Part shown: one piece after another, positions 42,110 to 50,510 of the stretch
Position numbering within the stretch: position 1 is the first letter of the stretch
Layout of the letters: each line of letters begins with the position of its first letter
Source of the DNA: Triatoma infestans
Taxonomy: Eukaryota; Arthropoda; Insecta; Hemiptera; Reduviidae
Assembly: GCA_011037195.1 (NCBI GenBank)
Contig: JAAEAF010001086.1
Location: 1 to 64,000 of the forward strand
Length of the DNA: 64,000 nt
Direction: 5' to 3'
Translations under genes and position numbers: made by a program
Notes under the pieces: model-generated
Told to the model about the DNA's origin: nothing
Database searches by the model: none
Seen by the model: only the letters and a program-made list of their open reading frames with translations

Positions 42110-42371
42110 TCTCTTTATAATGTATAAACATTTTTACTTTCTTTTACAGTTAAAAAGAAAGCATTACAATAGTGTCAAATTTGGGAAATTGAGTCGTCCC
42201 ACCGGAAATACATGTCGTTGTTTTTTTTTTTTCAAATTTAAGGCCCGTCAATATCTATGGTCATTGGCGCCCGGGTGCCTTCTCAGTGCAATGCCGGCCT
42301 CCGGGGCAGTGTTCTCTCGTTACAGAACCAGACAGTGAGTTGTAGGAAGGTTCCTAGAAAGGAAAAAAAAA
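42110..42371 (+). repeat. Chimeric segment joined to family A ends
   Basis: A left-end family A unit (AGTTAAAAAGAAAGCATTAC, CACCGGAAATACATG) is followed by a GC-richer block at 42243-42355 (TGGTCATTGGCGCCCGGGTG, AATGCCGGCCTCCGGGGCAG). The block matches 1140-1215. In both places it lies next to a reversed family A terminus. Confidence 0.5.
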
Positions 42372-42600
42372 GCTGGTGTGAAACACTCACACAACTTTCT
42401 CTTACTCCAATTCTCAAAATTATAATTAACAAATTTTATAGCTAGTTATAACCAACCAAATTTAATGAAATTCGTTGAAAACTAAAAAAAACTGTTCAGT
42501 AAAAACGCACTTCCGGTTAACTTATTTTCTGGAAACTTGGAATTTTGGTCATCTATTTATTTCTAATTAATTTTGTTTTGGATGATGGAATTGTATAATC

Positions 42601-43014
42601 AACTATGATAGCACTTTAGAGACACTTTCCGTGGTAGCCTGCTTCATGTTGTGGCCATCGACCGGTTTCGGGCGTTCGCCCATCTTCAGGATGCGTTTGT
42701 CAGACAGTGTGATAACACAGACTTGCACAGAGCAAATGCAGTTTACCACTCATACTCTATAAACTGATTTGCTCTGTGCAAATCTGTGTTATCACACTGT
42801 CTGACGTTTTATCATACTTATAAACTATAAACTGAATTTGCTCTGTGCAAATCTGTGTTATCACACTGTCTGACAAACGCATCCTGAAGATGGCGAACGC
42901 CCGAAACCGGTCGATGACCGCAAAATGAAGCAGGCTACCACGGAAAAATGTCTCTGATATTTTCCAGCTCTGCGTAACCAACCACCACAACAACTATGAT
43001 AGGCACTTTAGAGA
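42601..43014. mobile_element. F1 foldback element with ~22-bp target duplication
   Basis: AACTATGATAGCACTTTAGA (42601-42620, plus GA) recurs at 42992-43014 with one inserted G. The duplicated sequence is normal family A text, so the insertion point is exact. The centre carries a third, partial F1 arm (two TTTGCTCTGTGCAAATCTG copies at about 42770 and 42838). Both motif copies keep their core boxes. Confidence 0.85.
42656..42693 (-). ncRNA. Hammerhead-like motif (F1 type), best-preserved copy
   Basis: Minus strand: CATC, CUGAAGA, U, GGGCG-AA-CGCCC (5 perfect pairs), GAAA, CCGGUC, GAUG. ACCGGU is a 6-base palindrome including A15.1 and U16.1, so stem III could form between two RNAs; CATC/GAUG gives stem I. 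The partner at 42890-42916 (plus) has one stem II base deleted. Confidence 0.55.
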
Positions 43015-43708
43015 AAAACATAACACCTCCCCCTCCCCTAAAAAGTGCCCTTAAATGAATTTTCCCAGAGAAATCTCTTTACAAAGTTTCAAAAAAATCG
43101 TCGGAGCTATTTTTGAGAAAATTCCGAAAAAGTGAAAAAAAAAAAATCATTTAATAAAGTGGTAAAGTAAAAGCACTTCCGGTTATCCGATTTTTTTCAA
43201 ACTCACAATTTCAACAACATATTCAATTCGAATTAACATTATTTAGATGACAGAATTGTCTAATAAACTGAAATAACACTTTAAATGAAATTCTGACTCC
43301 CATAACTGCCCTTAAATAAATTTTCCTAGAGTAATGTTTCAAATAAAAGTTGTAGCTCTTAGTATGTTTAGTTGATGCAAGTAGTTTTCAAAAAAATCGT
43401 TGGTGCCATTTTTGAGAAAATCGCAAAAAATTAAAAAACCCGCTAGTAAAGTGGTACTTCCGGTTGAGGAATTTTGACAGATAACGCACCGTCAGATCCC
43501 ATGATGATACCTAAAAGGAATATCAAGTTTGAACATTCTAATAAGGTTTTTCGTTTTTGAGCTATGCTCCACTTTTTTGAGCTAAAAACCACTTTTTTGG
43601 ACTCAGGTGACCTCAAAACGGATATTTCCGATGAAAACTTGATATCGAAAATTTGACACGATTACAATACTATCTCTTACTAAGGAGTAAGAGAAAGTAA
43701 AAATCTAA

Positions 43709-43780
43709 GGGCAGCACAGCTGGATTCGAACCCGGATCCTCCACGTGGGAGTCCAATACGCTAACCACTTACCTATTCCC
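43709..43780 (-). ncRNA. tRNA-Gly(CCC)-like pseudo-tRNA or SINE head
   Basis: A 72-base minus-strand unit with A-box-like GGTAAGTGGTTAGCGTA, loop ACTCCCACG (CCC anticodon-like) and B box GGGTTCGAATCC. The acceptor ends (GGGAATA / GCTGCCC) pair at only four of seven positions, so a functional tRNA is unlikely. Confidence 0.5.
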
Positions 43781-44037
43781 TTCCCTCCAAAAATACATGT
43801 TTTGACGTCCCTTGAGTACGGAAAAAAATCTGTTGTAAAACACACACAACGACTTTCTCTTGCACACATCTTAATACAGTTTCATATAATATGACGAATT
43901 TTCTTTAAATTTTGTATATTTCTCCTAGTAAACTATACAGGGTGTGGAAAGGGATTGGGGACAAGTGCCAAACTACCAACAGAGGCAGGTAGAAAATAAT
44001 TACATTGAAGAATGGCCAATAAATATTATAATGGAGT
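43781..44037. repeat. Family A/B scraps
   Basis: ACATGTTTTGACGTCCCTTGA, a reversed terminus AACACACACAACGACTTTC and family B-like ACTACCAACAGAGGCAGGTAG. No gene. Confidence 0.45.
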
Positions 44038-44358
44038 TGTTGAGGAGAGAAATTAGGTTTGATTAAATGGTATTTAGATAATATGGAGACACTAATATAA
44101 TGTAGCTAAGTTTACACTAACTGCACTGGACTTTATAATGAAAATGATAGAATGAATGGTGTGAGTAAAGATATGACACGATGCGATTTATAGTTGTATG
44201 GTTGTATCTGATAGATATCCTCTAGATAGATTCCCACTGGCTTATATACACAGGTTCTCCCACTCTAGCCTGCCTAAGTCAGAGAGTAGTCTCTGTTAAC
44301 CAGAGAGGGCCTCTCTTCTCTCTGCTGTGGTTGCATTATCTTTGCTATTGCTATTACA
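44038..44358 (+). mobile_element. LTR, family D, copy 2
   Basis: TGTTGAGGAGAGAAATTAGG to TTTGCTATTGCTATTACA, 321 bp. It matches the solo LTR at 40981-41292 (inverted) along its length. Followed by a short internal region and a third, truncated LTR in the same direction, so it may be the 5' LTR of a deleted element. Confidence 0.7.
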
Positions 44359-44653
44359 TCATCCCCTCTCCTGAAGAAATTTTTCACGTGTGAATAATTT
44401 GAGCGTGCTGCTGAATGATGTATCTTTGTAGCTCATCTGGTTTGGCACGAGCTTGTTGTAGCTAACCTGGGTTTGTTGAAACTAGCGAAGTTGATGTAGA
44501 CTAGCTTTTGGTGCGGAAAGCTAGCGATGATGCTGTGGCGAGCTAGCCAATGTTGTTGAAAGCTAGTTATGATGATGAAAACTAGCTTATATAGCAGAAA
44601 GCTATTGATGGCCTTGTTGAGAGCTACCTAAGGATGGTGAAGCTAGCTCTCGT
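44359..44653 (+). repeat. Internal region with degenerate ~27-bp minisatellite
   Basis: From about 44450, units of the type AAAGCTAGCGATGATGCTG are repeated about seven times with drift (GCTAGTTATGATGATGAAA, GCTAGCCAATGTTGTTGAA). It lies between two same-direction LTRs. The start TCATCCCCTCTCCTGAAG could be a primer-binding region, not identified. No ORF. Confidence 0.55.
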
Positions 44654-44752
44654 TGTTGAGGAGAGAAACTAGGTTTGATTAAATGAACGAGATATGAAGA
44701 CACTAATATAATGTAGCTATGTTAACACTAAGTGCACTGGACTTTATAATGA
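44654..44752 (+). mobile_element. LTR, family D, truncated copy 3
   Basis: TGTTGAGGAGAGAAACTAGG through GGACTTTATAATG; the last two thirds of the LTR are missing and family B text follows. Confidence 0.65.
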
Positions 44753-45224
44753 CTTACTTCAAATCTGGAATTCTAGCAACATTTTAAATTCTTTAAATTT
44801 TTAATTTCTTTTTTACTCATGGTCATGTCGACCGTCTGAGAGTTAGGCAACTCTCAGTTAATTGCAAGGCTGCAATTAAAGCATATTATATGTATTACAT
44901 TATTTAATTATTGAATTATATTATATTCATATTAATACATATATTTAATCAACACATTACTCAATTAACACATATATTAAACTGAAAAATGAAGAGGGAA
45001 AAAAAAAAGAAATGAAACTCGTAGACTACCTAGTGGAACTCAACTTTTGGAAAAATTGAAACATAAAGAAACATAAAGAAAAATTGAAATAACTAGTGGA
45101 AACATAAAGAAAAATTGAAAAAGCGAAAAATTCACCGAATTACAAAACCGCAAACATTAAACAGAAAATGTTAAAGATAAAGTAAAAAGATTTAAAGCAA
45201 AAACAGACAAACGTAATATATATA
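44753..45224. other. AT-rich stretch with tandem scraps
   Basis: A family B scrap (TTCAAATCTGGAATTCTAGC), a small hairpin GAGAGTTAGGCAACTCTC (about 44838-44855) and repeated AACATAAAGAAAAATTGAAA units (about 45060-45120). No gene. Confidence 0.4.
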
Positions 45225-45852
45225 TGGGATTTGGGCAAAACTTCTCTTTATCTTCTTCTAATAAGTTGAATTCTTTTACCAATATGTTACTGTATGCCCA
45301 GGCTAGTTTACAATATTTAATCAAATTCATCCAGTTATTCCCATTTAAAATAGTAATAAATTCCTCATAAGTTAATATTTTCTTATTAAAGTACTATATT
45401 CTAAATTCTTTTAGGATAGGGCAAATAAGCAATAAAGTGAAAAACATCTTGAACTCTTTCTTCAAGATTACACAGTGAACATAATTTAACACTGTCTCCA
45501 AATGAATATTTATTTAAATATAATAATTCCACCCCTACATTTAATGATCCAGCCTACGGTTTGAGAGACTAGTGTATTGTATAAAAGATTACATTCTACA
45601 TTTTATTTCTTATATATTTTGTAGTGTTGGCTAATCTGAACTTTTATTTTAAAATCATTTACTAATTTTATTCTAATATTTGATGAAATGTCTTTAATTT
45701 TTGACTTCAGATTGATTAATTCTTCTATAGAAAACCCGTTTAATGAACTAAGCTTTTCCCATTCTTTGTAAAAAAAGATTTTTTTCGCTATTAATTCATT
45801 AATTAGAATTTTTGGATATCTATAAGAGGGTTAATTGTTGGAATCGATGGAT
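45225..45852 (-). pseudogene. LINE 3' half, family L-D, copy 2, part 1
   Basis: On the minus strand: NKYSFGDSVKLCSLCNLEER with VFHFIA (knuckle, about 45450-45520) and further C-terminal pieces, broken by shifts. The upstream continuation lies at 46884-47085, beyond an inserted L-A LINE. Same family as 8161-9300. Confidence 0.7.
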
Positions 45853-46883
45853 TATTATTATTATTATTATTTGTCAGTGGGGAGGGACCAAACCCTACGC
45901 TAGCCAAAGCCTCACTGGGCCCATATCTACTCCAAGAAAACCGGGTCTAGAACAAAAATCCAGACCCGGATCTAATCCATATAAGATTCACCGCAGTCCG
46001 AATAAATCGGACAGTAACCTTAAGCGGAAATAGCCTAAGCTCTTCCACAGACATCCTATTCCGACCAAAGGTCCTGAACCTAATTTCCTCACAAATAGGC
46101 AATCAGTCATAAGATAGATGGGTGTTTCCTCCTCTGTCTCACAGACTCTACAAAATGGATTCGGCATGAGCCACCATTATGTAGAGATGTCTTTTAAACT
46201 ACAGTGTCCAGTAAGAGATCCAACCAGATGCCTGAGAGCGCTCCGTGAAAAAACACAGCAACGTCTTTAATAGCCTTGTCCGGACCCCCGATGAGCATTT
46301 TAGACTGCCGAAAACCAACTGAGCTTATCCATAAGGATGAATGCTGTGAAGCTGTCCATGTCTGGAAGTCTGACAAACATGTGCCAGAAGACACGCCAAC
46401 AGCAGGCTCGGGACCAATGAAAGGAAGAGAGGCACCTAGTTTCGGCAAACCTATCCACCTCCTCATTCCCAAAAAGTCCCATATGATCTGGCACCCACAC
46501 TAGAAGAACATCCTTCAGAGAAGAAAGCTCTTCCAGTCTTTTAGAACATTCTAACATCAACCTGGAAGTGAAGACACATGAACTCAGCGCAGCCTGGCTG
46601 TCCGAGCAGATACAAACACCTTTTAAGTTAGTGTTACGTAGCCTCTCATCCAAAACACAACAAAGAATAGCATAAACCTTAGTCCGGAAGACTGTGGTCC
46701 ATTCACCAAGAGATACTGTCAAATGATCTCCGGTCTCAAAATAGACCGCAGCTCCAGACCTACCATCCATTCTGGAACCGTCCGTGTAACACCGGAAGTA
46801 ATTATCAGGTATCATGCCAGACGGACCCAATCTTGACCAATCTTCCCTAGAGGGTAACCTGACACTGTAAGAATGCTCGAAAA
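45853..46883 (-). pseudogene. RNase H LINE, family L-A, copy 2, nested
   Basis: Minus strand: RLGPSGMIPDNYFRCYTDGS, RMDGRSGAAVYFETGDHL, VYAILCCVLDERLRNTNLKG, ICSDSQAALSSC, VLLVWVPDHMGLFGNEEVDR: all RNase H landmarks in one 176-codon frame (46300-46830). The frame breaks before the knuckle (46080-46180). The 3' end is a (TTA)n tail at 45853-45872. TGGAATCGATGGAT flanks it exactly (45839-45852 and 46884-46897): a 14-bp target duplication in the older L-D LINE. RT truncated. Confidence 0.9.
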
Positions 46884-47085
46884 TGGAATCGATGGATGTA
46901 ACTTAGATGATTTTTGACGGTATATAAAAAGGTTGGCATTAAGTTTGTTTCTAAATATAAAATAAAGTCCGGGGTATTTAATGGCAGATTATAAGCTTTT
47001 TTAATAATATATTCGAACAATACTTCAACTTTATCGTACACATTGCAACCCCCAACTTGAGAACCGCGATACTGCATTATTTTTA
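46884..47085 (-). pseudogene. LINE 3' half, family L-D, copy 2, part 2
   Basis: Minus strand: RGSQVGGCNVYDKVEVLFEY, IIKKAYNLPLNTPDFILYLE and TNLMPTFLYTVKNHLSYI, the post-RT region. It reads on into part 1 once the L-A insert and one duplication copy are removed. Confidence 0.75.
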
Positions 47086-47600
47086 ATTTATATAAATATT
47101 ATATAGTTGGCAGAACCATAATGGTATTTTAAAGGAAATCCACAACCTTCTAAAATCAATTTTTTCAAAGAAACTGTTTCAAATAAAAGTGATAGGCATT
47201 CATGTCTAGCACAAAGCATGTTTAAATAAATTCGTTCCAACCTCTTTCGAGAAAGAGCGGAAAAAACTGAAAAAAATTAATTTCTAAAGTCACATTTTCG
47301 TTTGATGAATTTTTGCCCAAAACATTCGTGTTAAATGCGATGGAGCTACTCAAACGATATACCAAGTTTAAGCTTACTGTGATTTTTCGTTTTTCAAATA
47401 TTGCGTTCACATACACTATACGTTCACTATTTACTAAACACATTTTTTTCGTACTCATATCATACACGAAATCGCAGTTGCGGTCAACAGATTTGGACCG
47501 ATAACTTCGTGCAGATCCATTAAGATACAAGTAGTCTATCCTATTCCTTTCAACAATTAAATGGCCTATTTGTCGATTCTTTCTTTATGGCTATCTTGAG
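47086..47600. repeat. Family B element
   Basis: TTATATAGTTGGCAGAACCA, TTTCAAATAAAAGTGATAGG, CTAAAGTCACATTTTCGTTTG, AACATTCGTGTTAAATGCG and ACTCATATCATACACG follow the family B and late-family order also seen at 37.5 and 59.6 kb. Two frames here are chance readings. Confidence 0.5.
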
Positions 47601-47622
47601 AATAGGTCAGTCTGGTCTAACC

Positions 47623-47869
47623 AACCAAATCTTGTTATGGTGGTTGGTTCCGCAGAGCTGGAAAACATCAGTGATATTTTCCGTGGTCGCTTCATTTTGT
47701 GGTCATCGACCGGTGCCGGGCGTTCGCCCAACTTCAGGATGCTTTTGTCAGACAGTGTGATAACACAGACTTGCACAGAACAAATTCAGTTTATACATTG
47801 ACTCAGTCGATGACCCTCAAAATGAAGCCAGGCTAGCACGGAAAATATCTCTGACAACCAAATTTTGTT
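47623..47869. mobile_element. F1 foldback element with 14-bp target duplication
   Basis: AACCAAATCTTGTT (47623-47636) and AACCAAATTTTGTT (47856-47869) flank it. The left arm is complete; the right arm is reduced to about 45 bp (CGATGACCCTCAAAATGAAG to GGAAAATATCTCTGAC). The left motif is damaged (GGTGCCGGG replaces the GAAA complement). Confidence 0.75.
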
Positions 47870-48063
47870 AAAAATATTATGGATTGCTAAGAAGCGGAAA
47901 GTCTCAGCCTCAATTTGCTCAATAATGCCTAAAAAGCCGTTTTAGTATCACTGAAGCAAAGGTGCAAAATGTATAAGGGGTAAGATATCTTGATAAGCAA
48001 ACTTTTGTCCACTAGTTGGGCTAACAAAACAGCGAATAACTGAATTTTTGCTGTCGCTTTTTC
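47870..48063. other. Short unassigned linker between F1 copies
   Basis: About 190 bp between two F1 pieces; nothing recognised. Confidence 0.3.
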
Positions 48064-48182
48064 CGTGCTAGCCTGCTTCATTTTTGTGGTCATCCACGGT
48101 GACAACAAAATGTGCTTCAGGCTACCACGGAAAATATCTCTGATGCTTTCCAGCTCTGCGGAACCAACCAACCACAACAACC
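48064..48182. mobile_element. F1 foldback outer-arm remnant
   Basis: CGTGCTAGCCTGCTTCATTT and its inverse GCTTCAGGCTACCACGG lie almost back to back, so the central ~250 bp including both motifs has been deleted. The right outer end TTTCCAGCTCTGCGGAACCA is complete. Confidence 0.65.
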
Positions 48183-48974
48183 TTGTTTTTCCTTAAAAAT
48201 GTTATTTAAAGACTTAGTAAGTTTCTTTTTTCACCAACAAGTCGATAGTATTTGCGAGATACAGAAAAAAAATTCATATTCAAAACAACATCAATTTTTA
48301 TTACCTCCTTGAAATTATTATTATCATTGTTCTGGTGATAAATTTGATATTTTTTTATGACAGTATGTTCACGTGTCCTATCTTAGATCAGAAGAATAGT
48401 GCTAATTTTGAAAGTAAAGTTTAAACTTTAAACTATTTCACGTGTTTGAACAATTTGATGGATTGAAAACTTGGCAAATATTTTTGCTTCTTCCTAAATC
48501 TATAAGAGTAATCAGTAATTTTACCTTCTTTTACGGCTGTAGGGAAGAAGTAATACAGTAGTGTCAAAATATTTAAAAAAAAAATGAAATTTCACAGGTT
48601 ATAGCAAATCCACGCCAGATTCCTCCTGTTCATCCCGAACCTCTCGCTCAAATACTCAAGTTCTCTTCCAGACAATCGTGGAATTTGATTTGAGAGACAG
48701 TTGGCTCGCGATCTCTTAGGTTACTAATGGTTTTTTGCATATATATTTGTTTATAGAATATATAACAATATACACTAAACAGCATTTTAAGAGGCAAAAG
48801 AATTTTAAATATTATTGCAGTTGATCCCGCCGAAGATAATAATAGTAGTTTCAGTAATGTGAAGTACATAATATTTAAAAGAAATCCTGTTAATAGGGAC
48901 ATCAAAAGTCATTTAATGTCAATAAATTTAATGAGAAAATTTATATAAGTCTTTGACTTAGTTTCTTTTAGCCA
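48183..48974. other. Unassigned stretch with family A/B scraps
   Basis: A family A left-end scrap (ACCTTCTTTTACGGCTGTAG, AGTAATACAGTAGTGTC) at about 48522-48570. No gene seen. Confidence 0.4.
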
Positions 48975-49395
48975 GAGCTGTGTAGAAGAAGAACCAGAGA
49001 GACCCTGGGTTTAAGCAAGTATCAGATCTGTCTAATAACGGGCCTGTTTACAGGGCACGGCAGGTTCAAGAAACATCTGCACAAGGTGGGATTGGTTGAT
49101 TCGGCGCCCTTGTGTAGACTGTGTCAGGAGGAGGAGGAGGAGGAGGAGGAAACGGCCTCTCACCTGTTGTTTGACTGCGTTGCGATCGGCAGATTGCGGT
49201 GCGAGATCTTCGGCACGTTGAGACCGGAGGAAATCGTACGCCAAGAAGGACTGGTGGGGAAGGTTCTGGACCTCATGAAGAGGTGGGGCTTCCTCTACTA
49301 GGTACTGAAGGGTTGGCTCAATAAGCCTTAACGGGTAGGCTGCAGTGCTTGGGTTTGAGTCCCCCCCCCCCTGTGTCATTCGAATTCTAATTCTA
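48975..49395 (+). pseudogene. LINE 3' fragment, family L-B, copy 4
   Basis: Plus strand: TGLFTGHGRFKKHLHKVG-like text, then GLVDSAPLCRLC and a run of eight or nine Glu before TASHLLFDCVAIGRLRCEIF, GTLRPEEIVRQEGLVGKVLD and LMKRWGFLY, stop, then 3' UTR with a C run (49361-49371). It has the longest Glu run of the family here (GGA/GAG repeat 49126-49150). 5' truncated near 48975. Confidence 0.85.
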
Positions 49396-49785
49396 GTTAG
49401 TTTTACAAAATTTTACAAACGAGTAAAAGGAATAGTCCCGATTTATACCTTTACAATAATCAAAGCATGATTTGGAAACTTTTAGGGTTGATTTTCAGTA
49501 TTCTAATATTATAATTCTAATATGGCCAGATAACAATACCAAACAAATAATCAAATAATTAAAAATTTGTTGTGAAAGTTTATTTTAGTGCAATTCGCAC
49601 AGTTATTATTGATAAATAATACAGTGAACAGAAGACATCTGTTTACATAATGTGGCTCATGTCTCAGACCCATGGAAGGTGAAGGAAGAAATATCCATCG
49701 AACTTATAACAGACTGTTTGGATTGTCAGGTTCAAGGCTTTTGGCCGGTACAGGATATATGTGGAAGAGTTAAGGGTATTTCCCA
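49396..49785. other. Unassigned stretch
   Basis: AT-rich, then a balanced ~130 bp piece (49650-49780) with an open frame VSDPWKVKEEISIELITDCL that I do not recognise. It could be a scrap of an unseen element. Confidence 0.35.
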
Positions 49786-50510
49786 TTATTATTATTATTA
49801 TTATTATTTGTCACTGGTGAGGGACCAAACCCTACGCTATCCAAAGCCTCACTGGGCCCATATAGCTACCCCAAGAAAAACAACAAACCGGGTCTAGAAC
49901 TATAAATCCAGACCCGGATCTAATCCATCTAAGATTCACCGCAGTCCTAACACATCGGACAATAACCTTAAGCGGAAATAGCCTAAGCTCTTCCACACAC
50001 ATCCTATTCCGACCAGAGGTCCTGAACCTAATTTCCTCACAACCCAGGCAATCTGTCATAAGATGGATGGGCGTTTCCTCCTCTGTCTCACAGACTCTAC
50101 AAAATGGATCCTGCATGAGCCCCCCCATTACGTAGAGATGTCTCCTTAAACCATAATGTCCACAGTAAGAGATCCAACCACATGCCTGAGAGAGCTCCGT
50201 GAAAAACACAGCAACGTCTCACTAATAGCCCACTTCTGTCCGGACCCCCGATTAGCATTTTTGACTGCCGAAAAACCAACTGAGCTCATCCATATGGATG
50301 AATGCTGTGAAGCTGTCCATGTCTGGATGCCTGACAGACATGTGCCAGAAGAAACGCCAACAGCAGGCCCCGGGACCAATGAAAGGAAGAGAGGCGCCTA
50401 ATTTGGCAAACCTATCCACCTCCTCATTCCCATTAAGGTTATTGTCGGATTTGTTCGGACTGTTGTGATTCTTACGCGGGTTAGACCGGGGTCTGGTGTT
50501 ATTTGTATTA
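49786..50510 (-). pseudogene. RNase H LINE, family L-A, copy 3, with inverted 5' end
   Basis: Minus strand 49786-50433: GLMQDPFCRVCETEEETPIH, LMTDCLGCEEIRFR and EELRLFPLKVIVRCVRTAVN in a good 125-codon frame (49832-50209), preceded by broken RNase H end pieces. A (TTA)n tail lies at 49786-49808. From 50434 to ~50505 the plus strand carries TTAAGGTTATTGTCGGATTT, matching the 3' part of the same LINE in the opposite direction. That is the pattern of a 5' inversion (twin priming) or of two abutting insertions. Confidence 0.75.

Larger units (their letters stand above)
42372..43700 (-). repeat. Family A element, reversed, split by F1
   Basis: Starts with the reversed right end (TGGTGTGAAACACTCACACA, ACTTTCTCTTACTCC) and ends with the reversed left end (AGGAGTAAGAGAAAGTA at about 43685). 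Modules at about 42480-43130 and 43140-43440, boxes CACTTCCGGTT at about 42511 and 43173. The first module is interrupted at 42622-42991 by an F1 foldback with target duplication. Confidence 0.75.
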
